IMG/VR virus record: IMGVR_UViG_3300017605_000212
Coordinates: 1-64,000 of that record
Origin: a virus
DNA: 64,000 nt
Reading direction: 5' to 3' (one strand)
Positions 1 through 9,454 of the stretch are shown piece after piece. Below the pieces are notes generated by a model. That model saw only the letters and a program-made list of their open reading frames with translations. It was not told the DNA's origin and did no database searches. Numbering within the stretch: position 1 is the first letter of the stretch; each line of letters starts with the position of its first letter. The position numbers and the translations under genes were made by a program.

Positions 1-1304
1 AGCCGTCCAGACTTTGCCCGAACAAACCGATACCCACCCCCCAGAGCCCTACACAGCTTGGGGCAAGCGTCTCGGTTTATCAGTAGAGTGGGGCCCCCGT
101 TCGTTTGACGGCCCAGCAATGCCTCAACTGCGCGTAGACGCGGTTCAATATCGTTCGTCGGGGCCGGGAAGCAGGGCAAACCAAGACGCTTAAGTACGTC
201 AAAGCAACTTTCCTCAGAATGGGATGACTTGGCAACACCGGCAGGATCACCGACAACTGCGACTTTACACCCCATAAATTTGGATGAGAGGAGAACTGGC
301 CGAAGATGCTGGTTAACATGCTTCTCCAGCCCGATGTTCTCGGCAGCGACCTCTGCATGGACGATAAGTCGTCCCATGTGGTCAGCCTGACAGATGACGC
401 TCCACGGATTTCTGCCAAAGTCTTGTCCGACAATGAGGGGATAACCCGGAATGATATTCGTGTTATCCACGATGTGAAAATCCGACCGGAACGTAGCACG
501 AAACACTGCTGCTCCTGAGGGGTCGTCGCCGTATTGCGCCATGACGTATCGTTTGACCCAGTCACTGTCTTCTCCGTACATTTCAACGAAGCGTTCGTAG
601 TACTTGCGCCCCTGCGCGAGCCGGTCGGGATGGTTGACAGGCAGCTTGATCGTCTTCTCGGTCTGCGGCAGGTAATTAAGGTTTTCTGCCAGCGGCGACA
701 GGCCCGAGGGCTGTTTGAATATCTGCCAATCTTTGGTTGGGTTCTCCATAAATGTGTGCCAAGGCGTCATGTCCGTCGGAAAGTTGGTATCGGCCACCAT
801 CCCAAACCATGAAGGCGTACCCTTGCGTCCGCTGGGGAAGCGACCTAATCGGCCTGAAATTGGAGCAACTACGTCCAAGTTCATTTCGATACATTCCGAT
901 AGCCAAGCGCCCGTAAGCTGCATACTCAACAAGCGGGCCTGATCCTCGCTGTTTTCCAGCGGTATGAATATCCATTCTGACCTCACGCTGCCGAAATTGA
1001 GGTGGAAGGTGTTCTCCGACACCTTCCACTCTCCAAGTCCTCCCAGCCACGACTGGCAGTCTTTAAGGACGGTGTCCTTCAACTGCTTCAATGTTTGTCG
1101 TACTATCGCGAACCGGGTGTAGCTTATGCCGTCCACTGCGGGGGCTTGCTGGATGGAGCGACGCAACAGTTCTATGACACAACCAGTCGTTTTACCGGAC
1201 CCGACAGGTCCGGCAATCAAGCGCCCGAAGGCATCCGACCGCATGAAAGCGCCGATGGTCGGACAGTTGGTGGTGTCGTAGTCTACTACTGCCACTTGAC
1301 CCAT
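1..1304 (-). CDS. terL: Terminase large subunit (partial, C-terminus beyond left edge)
   Basis: This is the packaging motor ATPase/nuclease that cuts concatemers and pumps DNA through the portal. An open frame starts at ATG 1304 and runs 434 codons to the left edge without a stop. Seen directly: Walker A GPVGSGKTT at residues 32-40, a Walker B-like segment ending in SECIEM near residue 135, and nuclease-domain aspartates in VGQDFGRNP near residue 293 and in GDPAG near 350. The last nuclease motif lies outside the window. The start overlaps the upstream phosphoesterase gene by 19 nt in another frame. An alternative GTG lies at 1295. Identification is strong from motif order and from the adjacent small terminase and portal genes. 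Confidence 0.93.
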   Translation of the reverse strand, partial: MGQVAVVDYDTTNCPTIGAFMRSDAFGRLIAGPVGSGKTTGCVIELLRRSIQQAPAVDGISYTRFAIVRQTLKQLKDTVLKDCQSWLGGLGEWKVSENTFHLNFGSVRSEWIFIPLENSEDQARLLSMQLTGAWLSECIEMNLDVVAPISGRLGRFPSGRKGTPSWFGMVADTNFPTDMTPWHTFMENPTKDWQIFKQPSGLSPLAENLNYLPQTEKTIKLPVNHPDRLAQGRKYYERFVEMYGEDSDWVKRYVMAQYGDDPSGAAVFRATFRSDFHIVDNTNIIPGYPLIVGQDFGRNPWSVICQADHMGRLIVHAEVAAENIGLEKHVNQHLRPVLLSSKFMGCKVAVVGDPAGVAKSSHSEESCFDVLKRLGLPCFPAPTNDIEPRLRAVEALLGRQTNGGPTLLINRDACPKLCRALGGGYRFVRAKSGR

Positions 1305-2389
1305 TCCTTCTCACGTTCCGCCTTCTTCTGGCCTTCGAGGTAGACTTGCCAGTGTGCGGTTATCCCATGCTCGGGGTGAACAAACCACAGTGCCTGTGAC
1401 GGCAGGGCCGGTTTCGCCCGGAGAGCGAGCATGGCGTATTCGTCGTATCCCTTGAGGGAGTTATTGCAGATCAATCCCGGGTGCGGGATGTATTGGTGCC
1501 AGTGGCCTATGAGGAGGGTGTCGAAATCATTGCCAATCGCCGCTTCGCTGCGACCCACTTTAATGGCCCCCCGGAGGATTGGACCCAACGCCCCGATGAT
1601 ACCATCACCGCCCTTAACCCCGAGACTATCGCCGTGGGTGAGGAGGAAACGATGGCCGAACACCTTGAAATGACAATCAGCCCCGGGTGGTACGGCGAAG
1701 CGAACGCGCTCATCCTTTCGGAAGTGGCGTTCGAGGTTGCAGTAGATGGACCAGTCATAGTTAGTGAACACCCTCCCCTTCATTCTCGGTTTTCTGGTAG
1801 CCCGCCCATGATTGCCGACCACGCAAGGTACGAAAACACGACCGAATTTATCAGCCAGTTGTTCCAGTCCTGCTGCGATGAGGTCAGTAAGGTCGTTGAC
1901 AGCTTGATGTGGTGTTCTATCGTTGGTTGCCATAAGTTCTTCATGTATGTCGCCCCCGATCATATCGCCTGCGAGGCACACCACAATGCCGGGATAGGCC
2001 ACGTCGGCGCGGCCCATGTGATTGAAACACAAGTCGATGGTGGTGTTAACCAGTCTCTCGACCCGTTTCTTCGCGATTGACGAGTTGAAGCGATTATGCC
2101 CGCCGACTTCGTCGGGGTTGACGACTTCGCCGTAATGCCAGTCGGACCAGATGGTCATTGGTCCGCCGCGCTCGCCGTTCTTCACGCCCTTGCCAGTGAG
2201 CCACGCGGGCGGCTCGGGGGTGTGTTCTGCGAGTTGGAAGATTGTGCGCCGGATACTTTCGGCGGTGTCCTCTTGCAGATGCAGCGTTTTAAGCTGTTTC
2301 TTGAGGTCGTCCAGTTCTCTGTTCTTTTTTCTTATGAGCGCGGCGGCGTCGAGCAGCTTCTCGGCGTCGGTCTTCACGGGCGGGGCCAT
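1286..2389 (-). CDS. Calcineurin-like metallophosphoesterase between terminase genes
   Basis: A 367-residue two-metal phosphoesterase. The full motif set is visible: D-W-H at residues 83-85, GD at 141-142, GNH at 192-194, TH-G-D at 251-254 and GHWH at 295-298. The first 60 residues are a charged, probably coiled-coil extension not needed for catalysis. It lies between the probable small terminase (2-nt gap) and the large terminase (overlap), so it is probably co-transcribed with the packaging genes. Known relatives include DNA and nucleotide phosphoesterases. Its substrate here, perhaps DNA ends or nucleotides, is inference. Confidence 0.85.
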   Translation of the reverse strand: MAPPVKTDAEKLLDAAALIRKKNRELDDLKKQLKTLHLQEDTAESIRRTIFQLAEHTPEPPAWLTGKGVKNGERGGPMTIWSDWHYGEVVNPDEVGGHNRFNSSIAKKRVERLVNTTIDLCFNHMGRADVAYPGIVVCLAGDMIGGDIHEELMATNDRTPHQAVNDLTDLIAAGLEQLADKFGRVFVPCVVGNHGRATRKPRMKGRVFTNYDWSIYCNLERHFRKDERVRFAVPPGADCHFKVFGHRFLLTHGDSLGVKGGDGIIGALGPILRGAIKVGRSEAAIGNDFDTLLIGHWHQYIPHPGLICNNSLKGYDEYAMLALRAKPALPSQALWFVHPEHGITAHWQVYLEGQKKAEREKEWVKWQ

Positions 2390-2391
2390 TT

Positions 2392-3072
2392 CTACTCCTT
2401 CGGTTCAGTTCTTGGCGTTGGAGGGTCAAGGTGTAGCGGCGCTGCGTCTCGCGCCCCTTCGGGCTCTGCTCGTAGCGGCGTTGCGTCTCCCTGCCCTTCG
2501 CGGTTTTGCGGTATTTCTTCTGCCGCAACAGATGGAGCAATCGCTTGTTCGAGGACGATTTTTTCGTTGTTTCCGAGGTTGATGCTGATAGTGATCTTTT
2601 CGCCGGTTCCAGCCTCAGCAGCACGTTCTCCAATGCCCGCAACCTTGGCGAATAGCTTGGCGGCTTCGACTGCTTTGTTGAGGTCTTCATCTTTGGACTG
2701 CATCCGGGCCCCGAGCGTGGGTAGCGCCTCTTCCAAGGCAACAGCGGCCTTGAGCCTCACCCTCTCCGGGGTGTTCGTAGCGGCTTCCCACTCGATTACC
2801 GATGCCTCTAGTGTGCGGCGAAAGTAAGGCATTACCTCGATAGACGCAAACTGAGACTGTGTCAACTTGTAGGCTTTGAGGATCGTGGCCTTGTTCTGCA
2901 TGTCGTACGCGAGTTCGCGTGCCAGCTTGACGATCTGGTTCTCTGTCAGCGTTACCGGCTCGGTAACAACGGGCAGGGCGGCGATTGGGTTGGTGTGCAA
3001 CGGCTCTACCGTGCAGACGCCCAGTTCAAGCGGGGCGAAGCACACGTCACAGCGGGCAGTAAGGTCGGTCAT
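2392..3072 (-). CDS. Probable terminase small subunit
   Basis: A 226-residue protein starting at ATG 3072 with a strong Shine-Dalgarno sequence (GGAGG). It is first in the leftward packaging operon, ahead of the phosphoesterase and the large terminase. It has an N-terminal CxxC pair (CDVC), a helical centre with a putative DNA-binding helix-turn-helix around residues 50-85, and a near-C-terminal GEKITISINLG segment of the kind seen in phage small terminases. The tail is Pro/Glu-rich. Residues VTEPVT are encoded by a copy of the dispersed palindrome. The call rests mainly on position and general features, not on a decisive motif. Confidence 0.6.
   Translation of the reverse strand: MTDLTARCDVCFAPLELGVCTVEPLHTNPIAALPVVTEPVTLTENQIVKLARELAYDMQNKATILKAYKLTQSQFASIEVMPYFRRTLEASVIEWEAATNTPERVRLKAAVALEEALPTLGARMQSKDEDLNKAVEAAKLFAKVAGIGERAAEAGTGEKITISINLGNNEKIVLEQAIAPSVAAEEIPQNREGQGDATPLRAEPEGARDAAPLHLDPPTPRTEPKE
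2951..2967. repeat. Dispersed palindrome copy 1
   Basis: GTTACCGGCTCGGTAAC, two 7-bp half-sites with a 3-nt spacer. It lies inside the small terminase gene and is read there as VTEPVT. It belongs to a 23-member family described under findings. Confidence 0.95.
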
Positions 3073-3168
3073 AGGGGGCCTCCGTGGCTGGGATACGCGC
3101 TAGTCGTTAATTACTCCTTAGCATGTTCCGATTACGGTGCGGCTGTCACACTATCCACCGGGACGCAC
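3073..3168. promoter_or_regulatory. Divergent intergenic region between packaging and virion operons
   Basis: A 96-nt gap between the divergent starts of the small terminase (3072, reverse) and portal (3169, forward) genes. Its centre (about 3105-3140) is less GC-rich than the flanks. Promoters for both operons are expected here from the layout. I could not pick convincing -35/-10 pairs, so the call rests on gene arrangement only. Confidence 0.4.
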
Positions 3169-5487
3169 ATGGCTGACACACTAAGACAATCCGGCGTACT
3201 ACAGGTCATTCCCCCGGCGCAGTTGGAGGCTCAGCTTCAGAAGCGGGCGGACGACGCCGCCGCAGCCGCTGCCCCGAAGCCCCCTGACATTACGCCCCTC
3301 GCTGGGTACATTCGTACACAATTTGAGATAATGCGAAACCACAGAAACACGCAGGCCGGGTGGTCGAACCGCCTGATCGGCGCGTTGCGGGTGTTCAACG
3401 GGCAATATGACCCGACCAAAATCCAAGAAATCCAGAAGATGGGCGGCAGCGAGGTGTTTGCCCGCCTGATCGCCCAGAAATGCCGCGCCGCCTCTTCGCT
3501 GCTGCGGGACATTTACCTCGGGCAAGATCGCCCGTGGGCCCTCAAGCCGCCTACGTCCCCGACCATTCCGCCTGACGTGATGCAGAACATCGACGTTCTG
3601 TTGCAGCACGAGCATACGATGGTGTCGCAGTCCCAAGGCGGGACGCCGCCCTCTGTTTCCGACGCCAAAAAGCGCCGCGACGCCCTTATGAGGAGCGCCA
3701 CCGATGCCGCCAAGAAGAAATCCGCTGCCCAGTGCCGCATCAGTGAAGACAAGATCGAAGACATACTACGCCAAGGTGGGTACTATCATGCTCTTGCCGA
3801 GTTCCTTGTGGACCTCCCCATATTCGTCTTCGGATGTATCAAGGGCCCTGTCGTTAAGATTGTGCCAGAGGTGCAATGGCCACCCGGTGGTGGTCAGCCT
3901 AATGTCGTCCAATCGCCTCGTCTTACGTGGAACCGCGTCTCGCCATTCGACATTTGGATGACCCCGGGCGTTGCCGATATTGAAAACGCCGACGTTATCG
4001 AGAAAATGCGCCTCACCCGCGCCGAACTGAACGACCTGCTGGACCTCCCGGGATACAACACCGACGAAATCCGCGCTGTTCTTGACGAATACGGGCGGGG
4101 TGGCCTCTACGACAACTGGGATACCACGGACGCTGAGCGGGCCGTGCTGGAGAGCCGCGAGAACCCGGCGTGGAACCGGTCCGCAATGATTACAATGATG
4201 GAGTTCAACGGCAATGTTCAAGGCCGTACGCTCCAAGAATATGGCCTCGCGGTCCCCGACGAACTGCGGGACTACTCCGTGCAGGCGTGGGTCATCGGGT
4301 CGCACGTTATCAAGTGTCAACTGAGCCCGAGCCCGCGCAAACGTCATCCGTATTTCATCACCTCCTTCGAGAAGGTCCCCGGCACCCCGGTCGGCAACGG
4401 CTTGACGGACCTCCTTGCCGACCTACAGGAAGTAGCCAATGCCACGTTGCGAAGTTTGGTCAACAATATCTCCATCGCCTCCGGTCCTCAGGTGGTCATC
4501 AACGACGACCGGCTCTCTCCCGAGGAAAATGGCGAGGATATGTACCCTTGGAAGCGCTGGCACACACGCAACGACCCCGTTGGGTCCAATTCACAGGTGC
4601 CCATCAGCTTCTTCATGCCGACCTCGAACGCGCAGCAGCTTATCGCCGTCTTCCAAGAGTTCGTTTCCATAGCCGACGATGTGTCGGCCATACCGAAGTA
4701 CGTAGGCGGACAAGCCAGTTCCGGTGGCGCAGGCCGTACAGCTTCGGGGCTGGCGATGCTCATGGGCAACGCCAGCAAAATTCTACAGACTGTCAGCGCG
4801 AACGTCGACCGCGATGTGGTCGAGCCGTCTCTGTTGCAGTTGACCGACATGATTATGCTCACGGACACGTCGGGCCTCCTCACGGGCGAAGAGAAAATTA
4901 CGGTCCAAGGCGTCAACGTCGCCATCCAGCGCGAGACGCTGCGGCAGCGCCAGATCGAGTTCCTGCAAGCCACGCAGAACCCGGTGGACAGCCATATCGT
5001 CGGGCTCAAGGGCCGCGCGGCCATGCTACGGTCGGTCGCCGCGACCCTCGGTATGGACGGCGAAGAAATCGTTCCGCCCGAGGAAGTCATCGAGCAGATG
5101 GACAAGGAGCAGAAGGACAAGGCGAAAAACGCGCAGCAGGGCGCTCTCGAACAGAAAGTCGAGGAGGGCATCCAAGCTGGCGTCAAGGCGGGCGTTTCCC
5201 GAATTTCGACCGAACTCACGGCGGGCGTCCTTGCCGAACGCGCCCAGTTGCCGGAAGGCAATCCGACGCACTTGGGCACACTCCCGATTGGAAACGGCAA
5301 TGTGCCCCCGGCTGCACCGCACCCGCAGGGAAATACGCCGGGTACTGACTTGCGGCAGATGGCGGCTCACGCGCAAGGTACGAAGCCAAAACGGATGACC
5401 GGTGGCGGAATGTCGCCGCAGGTCGCCAATTTGACCAGTCGTTCGAGAGGACCGGGCGCTCGCCCGATTTCTCCCGGCGTCGGTTAA
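3169..5487 (+). CDS. Portal protein (head-tail connector)
   Basis: A 772-residue portal forming the dodecameric ring at the packaging vertex. I chose ATG 3169 (MADTLRQSG). The frame is open further upstream to 2995 but would overlap the divergent small terminase gene. Its size, the Asp/Asn/Trp-rich core with AW and PYF segments, the region around residues 470-560 (SGPQVVINDDRL, then a Gly/Ser-rich ASSGGAGRTASGLAMLMG) and the charged helical, low-complexity C-terminus fit large podovirus portals. It opens the virion operon opposite the terminase genes. Identification relies on context and general resemblance. Confidence 0.85.
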   Translation: MADTLRQSGVLQVIPPAQLEAQLQKRADDAAAAAAPKPPDITPLAGYIRTQFEIMRNHRNTQAGWSNRLIGALRVFNGQYDPTKIQEIQKMGGSEVFARLIAQKCRAASSLLRDIYLGQDRPWALKPPTSPTIPPDVMQNIDVLLQHEHTMVSQSQGGTPPSVSDAKKRRDALMRSATDAAKKKSAAQCRISEDKIEDILRQGGYYHALAEFLVDLPIFVFGCIKGPVVKIVPEVQWPPGGGQPNVVQSPRLTWNRVSPFDIWMTPGVADIENADVIEKMRLTRAELNDLLDLPGYNTDEIRAVLDEYGRGGLYDNWDTTDAERAVLESRENPAWNRSAMITMMEFNGNVQGRTLQEYGLAVPDELRDYSVQAWVIGSHVIKCQLSPSPRKRHPYFITSFEKVPGTPVGNGLTDLLADLQEVANATLRSLVNNISIASGPQVVINDDRLSPEENGEDMYPWKRWHTRNDPVGSNSQVPISFFMPTSNAQQLIAVFQEFVSIADDVSAIPKYVGGQASSGGAGRTASGLAMLMGNASKILQTVSANVDRDVVEPSLLQLTDMIMLTDTSGLLTGEEKITVQGVNVAIQRETLRQRQIEFLQATQNPVDSHIVGLKGRAAMLRSVAATLGMDGEEIVPPEEVIEQMDKEQKDKAKNAQQGALEQKVEEGIQAGVKAGVSRISTELTAGVLAERAQLPEGNPTHLGTLPIGNGNVPPAAPHPQGNTPGTDLRQMAAHAQGTKPKRMTGGGMSPQVANLTSRSRGPGARPISPGVG

Positions 5488-5542
5488 ACATTTAGCAACG
5501 AGTAGTGTGTAGACACAGAGGACCAGATAGGGGTTTCACGAT

Positions 5543-5983
5543 ATGTCGATTATCTCATCCAAGGACTACGACAAACAGTCCATCCCGGGTATTTTGCGGC
5601 AGGTCGTTGATCGCCTCAATCTCGGTGGAACGGGCGCAACAGGTCCCACAGGTGGAACGGGCGCAACTGGCTCAACCGGCTCAACAGGCCCGACCGGCGC
5701 GAACGGCGCGGCGGGCGCAACCGGCGCAACTGGCCCGACTGGCCACGCTGGTCTTCGCGGACCGGCTGGCGCGGCCACTCCGGGCCCGACAGGCGCAGCA
5801 GGCGCGACTGGCCCGACCGGCGTCACCGGCCCCGCGTTTGGACCGACTGGTCCGACCGGCGCAGTAGGCGCAACTGGCCCAACAGGTTCAGACACTGTCT
5901 TCATTGCTCCCGATGCCGATCCCGGCGTGACTGGCGCGGTGTGGAATGATAACGGCGATCTTCGCGTTTCAGCAGGAGCTTAA
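5543..5983 (+). CDS. Collagen-like virion protein 1
   Basis: A 146-residue protein. It has a 28-residue N-terminal segment, about 80 residues of Gly-x-y triplets rich in GPT and GAT, and a short C-terminal domain ([19 protein letters not shown]). The C-terminal domain is shared with the next gene, so the two are paralogues. Glycine at every third position implies a trimeric collagen-type triple helix. It is probably a surface fibre or decoration on the virion. Its position directly after the portal and before a glycosyltransferase suggests glycosylation of the threonines, by analogy with Bacillus BclA; this is inference. Confidence 0.85.
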   Translation: MSIISSKDYDKQSIPGILRQVVDRLNLGGTGATGPTGGTGATGSTGSTGPTGANGAAGATGATGPTGHAGLRGPAGAATPGPTGAAGATGPTGVTGPAFGPTGPTGAVGATGPTGSDTVFIAPDADPGVTGAVWNDNGDLRVSAGA

Positions 5984-5986
5984 CCG

Positions 5987-6466
5987 ATGCCCCCGGCACG
6001 TATCAATGTGCCTGTAAATCCTGACGATCAGGGTATTCAGGTCGCTCTGAAAGCCTCCGTCGACCGCGTCAATGCCGCCGACATAGTCGGTGTTGACGGG
6101 CCCGCAGGCGCAGCAGGCGCAGCAGGCGCGACTGGCCCGACCGGCAATACTGGCGCTACCGGCGCAAGCCCGACTGGGCCGACTGGCCCTACCGGCGCGA
6201 TTGGCGTCACCGGCACTTCGACGCCTACAGGCCCAACGGGTCCGACCGGGTCCTCGCAAGTCACGGGACCGGCTGGTCCTAATAGTACGCCGACCGGCGC
6301 GACCGGCCCGACAGGCCCGCGCGGCGCGACCGGCGCACAAGGCCCCAACCCGAAAGAGGTTGACAATCTTTTTATTCCGCCTACAACTAACCCCGGCGTG
6401 ACCGGGCAGGTGTGGAACGACGAAGGCGTCCTTCAAGTATCACGAGGTCCGACACCCGGCGAATAA
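5987..6466 (+). CDS. Collagen-like virion protein 2
   Basis: A 159-residue paralogue of the preceding gene, 3 nt downstream. Residues 1-36 are globular, then about 80 residues of Gly-x-y triplets (GPTGPTG, GATGA), then a C-terminal [19 protein letters not shown] domain matching its neighbour. It was probably generated by tandem duplication. It should form a trimeric fibre. The long proline-rich reading frames on the opposite strand here are mirror artefacts of the repeat. Confidence 0.85.
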   Translation: MPPARINVPVNPDDQGIQVALKASVDRVNAADIVGVDGPAGAAGAAGATGPTGNTGATGASPTGPTGPTGAIGVTGTSTPTGPTGPTGSSQVTGPAGPNSTPTGATGPTGPRGATGAQGPNPKEVDNLFIPPTTNPGVTGQVWNDEGVLQVSRGPTPGE

Positions 6467-6499
6467 AAAGACTACCCTAGACCCCACTAGGAGACGGAA

Positions 6500-8476
6500 G
6501 TGAAAATCTGCCTGAACATGATCGTCCGCAATGAAGCGGATAAGATCGCCCGCTGCCTATCAAGCCTCGTTGACCACATTGACTGTTGGTCTATAACGGA
6601 CACCGGATCGTCGGACGGGACACCCGAGGCGATCACGGCGTTCTTCAAAAAGCACAACAAACCCGGATGCCTCCACCATGAGCCGTTCGTCAACTTCGAG
6701 CAGGCGCGGAACGCCGCGCTTACTCACGCCCGCACCGACCCCATTGAATGGGATTATATCCTCCTCTGCGATGCCGACATGTCCCTTGTCGTCAAGGACA
6801 AGGACTGGCGAAAGGCGCTCGCTGGGGGTCAGTCTTACGAAGCGGTACAACGAGGTGGGACACTCACTTATTTCAACAAGCGATTTGTTAAACGTGGCGA
6901 GACCGGCCTCTATCGCGGCGTCACCCACGAGTACCTCGACATACCGTCCAGCGGGTGGGTGGATGGTATTATCTTCAAGGATTACGGCGATGGGACGAAC
7001 CGCAAAGATAAATTTGTTCGAGACATTGCGCTCCTCTTGGACGGACTTCGGACCGAGCCCAATAACGCCCGATACTGGTTCTATCTTGCGTCATCTTACA
7101 AGGATGCAGGCGATAACGAAAAAGCAGCGGAGGCCTACCGGCAACGCGCCCTGATGGGCGGCTGGGACGAGGAAGTCTGGTACTCCCTCTACCAGCGTGC
7201 AATCTGCCTGAAAGATTTGGGCCGCGATGCTGAGTTTATACAGCAGACCATTGATGCCTTTAATCGCCGTCCGACGCGGGCCGAGACGTGCTGGCTGCTG
7301 GCCAACTATTTCCGGCATAACGGCATGAACGAAGCGGGCCTTATGTGGGCCGAGCGCGGCTTGCAAATACCGTATCCGACGGACCGGCTGTTTGTGAATG
7401 ACTACATGTACCGGACGGGGCTCATGGAAGAGTACTCGATCATGGGCTTCTACAACGAGCGCCATCGCCCGTTTGCCGCCAAGTGCTGCAACAAGCTGAT
7501 GCTCGATAAGGAAGGGACCGACGCCTCGCGAAATCAGGCGCGGTTCAATATCTACCACTTCCTCAAGCCGTTGAAGGACCGCTGCAAGTCGTTCAATGCG
7601 AAGAAGCTGGAGGTCGACGTACCAGAGGGATGGGTGCCGCTTAACCCGTCAGTGACAACGTACAATGGGGCGTTATACACGACGATCCGCACCGTCAATT
7701 ATGAGATTGACCACGACGGTCGGTACAACATCGCAGGGCACGGGCCCGAAATCGACGCGAACAATCCGATACGAACCCGTACTCTACTCGCAACTCTCAG
7801 CCCCGCAACTCTTGGGGTTACTGGATATGCACCTCTCGAATTGCCTCCAATGCGCCCGCCCGAATATAAGCTCGTCAGGGGCTTTGAGGACTGCCGTCTC
7901 TTCGAGTATGGCGGCGAACTCTGCGTATCAGCGTGCTGTCGCGAAACAACCCCCGAAGGCTGGTGCGAACAAGTCTTCGCGAAAGTAGGCAAGAACAACG
8001 TCCTCTATGACTGGCACCGCATGTTGCCAGAGACACGCCAACATGAGAAAAACTGGATGCCGCGCGTGAAGGACGGCGAATTGCAGTTCTTCTACCGGCT
8101 GGGCACGGTGGTCGATGAACACGCCAAAGTTATACGGGAGAAGGAGACACCTCTTGCGACTGAGAGAATTAGCGGTGGGTCGCAGGCAATACCATACGGC
8201 AACGGATGGCTCGCGGTCGTTCATGAGGCTAACTTCATCCCGGGCACCCAGCGACGGTATTACCTGCATCGCTTTGTGTGGTGGGACCAATATTCCAATG
8301 TTAGGCGCATCAGTGATCCATTCGTATTCAATGGACGATCCATTGAGTTTTGCGCCGGTATCACGGTCCACCCGAACGGCAAGGCCCTCGTGGTATCCTA
8401 CGGCGTTGCGGACCGCGAAGCATGGATCGGCGTGATTTCCAAGGAAGACGTAGATGGGATGGTGTTCGATGAGTAA
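6500..8476 (+). CDS. GT2 glycosyltransferase with TPR-like centre and propeller-like C-terminus
   Basis: A 658-residue enzyme starting at GTG 6500 behind GGAG. The N-terminal domain is a GT-A family 2 glycosyltransferase: MIVRNEA near residue 7, TDTGSSDGT at 33-41 and the metal-binding DAD at 91-93. Residues about 180-300 look like TPR helices. The C-terminal third (RGFEDCRLF, NWMPR, GGSQA, EFCAGI) resembles the five-bladed propeller of GH130-type glycoside phosphorylases. It sits between the collagen-like genes and a methyltransferase, so it probably modifies virion fibres or host surface glycans. Acceptor and sugar are unknown. Confidence 0.85.
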   Translation: MKICLNMIVRNEADKIARCLSSLVDHIDCWSITDTGSSDGTPEAITAFFKKHNKPGCLHHEPFVNFEQARNAALTHARTDPIEWDYILLCDADMSLVVKDKDWRKALAGGQSYEAVQRGGTLTYFNKRFVKRGETGLYRGVTHEYLDIPSSGWVDGIIFKDYGDGTNRKDKFVRDIALLLDGLRTEPNNARYWFYLASSYKDAGDNEKAAEAYRQRALMGGWDEEVWYSLYQRAICLKDLGRDAEFIQQTIDAFNRRPTRAETCWLLANYFRHNGMNEAGLMWAERGLQIPYPTDRLFVNDYMYRTGLMEEYSIMGFYNERHRPFAAKCCNKLMLDKEGTDASRNQARFNIYHFLKPLKDRCKSFNAKKLEVDVPEGWVPLNPSVTTYNGALYTTIRTVNYEIDHDGRYNIAGHGPEIDANNPIRTRTLLATLSPATLGVTGYAPLELPPMRPPEYKLVRGFEDCRLFEYGGELCVSACCRETTPEGWCEQVFAKVGKNNVLYDWHRMLPETRQHEKNWMPRVKDGELQFFYRLGTVVDEHAKVIREKETPLATERISGGSQAIPYGNGWLAVVHEANFIPGTQRRYYLHRFVWWDQYSNVRRISDPFVFNGRSIEFCAGITVHPNGKALVVSYGVADREAWIGVISKEDVDGMVFDE

Positions 8477-9176
8477 CCCGATTGCGAACCTTGACTGGGT
8501 CAATACGCAGACCAACTCCGCGCTCCAATCCGAGCACGAAGTCGGATACGCCCGCGTCCTCACGCTGGAGGACGGCTACAATTTCCACAACGAGCGGTGG
8601 AAGAACTGGGACAACTACGCGGCACTGCACCATACGTTCCTGCTGACAAGCGCCGACGACCTTATAGTGGACGCTGGCGCTTGCCGCGACCCAAAATACC
8701 CATCGGCATATCTCCCGACGCTGGCCAAGCGCGGCTATCGCGACTTGATGGGTGTCAATCTGGACGAGAAGACGCCGTACAGCTTCGAGAGTGGGGTCGT
8801 GTACCGACAAGGAAACATCGAGCATATGGGGTTCCTCTCCACGAAATCGGTGGCTTTCCTCGCCTGCCTCAGCACTATCGAGCACGGAGTGAATTTGGAG
8901 AAGTTCTTCCACGAGGCTGGGCGCGTTCTCCAGCGCAATGGTCACCTGTTTGTGTCCTTCGACTACTGGAAGGACCCGGTCGATACGCGCGGGATGCACG
9001 CCTTCGGCGTCCCGATCAAGATTTTCGACGAAGCTGACGTGCGCCAGATGGTTGAACTGGCCTACGCGAATGACATGGACCTAACGTCCCCATTCGTGCC
9101 CGACTGCCGCGACCGGGTCGTGAAGTGGATGGGCCTCGAATACACGTTCGCCAACCTTCTCCTCCGTAAGAAATAA
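8469..9176 (+). CDS. SAM-dependent methyltransferase
   Basis: A 235-residue class I methyltransferase. The chosen ATG at 8469 overlaps the end of the glycosyltransferase gene (GATGAGTAA), indicating translational coupling. The glycine-poor SAM motif I is DLIVDAGACRDP at about residues 65-76. An acidic/aromatic motif and ALLEHGV-like post-motif region (STIEHGVNLEKFF) follow. These are features of type 11/12 methyltransferases in glycan biosynthesis clusters. Coupling to the GT suggests sugar O-methylation or modification of the same target. The substrate is unknown. Confidence 0.8.
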   Translation: MSNPIANLDWVNTQTNSALQSEHEVGYARVLTLEDGYNFHNERWKNWDNYAALHHTFLLTSADDLIVDAGACRDPKYPSAYLPTLAKRGYRDLMGVNLDEKTPYSFESGVVYRQGNIEHMGFLSTKSVAFLACLSTIEHGVNLEKFFHEAGRVLQRNGHLFVSFDYWKDPVDTRGMHAFGVPIKIFDEADVRQMVELAYANDMDLTSPFVPDCRDRVVKWMGLEYTFANLLLRKK

Positions 9177-9195
9177 TTTACGCCTTAGCCTTATC

Positions 9196-9225
9196 AGTTG
9201 GAGCCATCGCGATATGGTTCCAACT
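9196..9225 (+). promoter_or_regulatory. 12-bp hairpin upstream of a small virion gene
   Basis: Arms 9196-9207 and 9214-9225 pair over 12 bp with one G-U, around a CGCGAT loop. The hairpin ends immediately before the GGAGG ribosome binding site of the gene at 9236 and follows the methyltransferase stop. There is no T-run. It could be an mRNA processing or stability element, or a translation modulator. Confidence 0.55.
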
Positions 9226-9235
9226 GGAGGCTCCT

Positions 9236-9454
9236 ATGGCCACTAACGAAAAGTCCCACAACGTCGAGTTCGCCAAGGGCGGCAAGACGAAGATGTTTGG
9301 CAAGCAAGCTGCGGGTCCGCAGAAGCCTGCTGACACTGCCCATGACGTAACTGGCGGTGCCCCGGGCGACAAGTACGCCTGCGGTGGCTCCACGAAAATG
9401 TTTGGGTTCGCAGGCTCGCAGCCCGCACAGGCTGGCAAGACCAGCGCCCGATAA
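9236..9454 (+). CDS. Small basic protein with repeated AxGG motif
   Basis: A 72-residue Lys/Gly-rich hydrophilic protein with strong Shine-Dalgarno GGAGG. It contains two copies of an aromatic-A-x-G-G-x-T-KMFG motif (FAKGGKTKMFG, YACGGSTKMFG). The same AxGG motif appears in four large or small virion proteins downstream. Function is unknown. A head-internal or minor virion protein is plausible from operon position. Confidence 0.6.
   Translation: MATNEKSHNVEFAKGGKTKMFGKQAAGPQKPADTAHDVTGGAPGDKYACGGSTKMFGFAGSQPAQAGKTSAR

Noticed and set aside
4170-5348. 392-codon forward frame inside the portal gene
   Set aside because: Arg/Pro/His-rich composition typical of an out-of-frame reading of GC-rich DNA; overlaps the whole portal gene.
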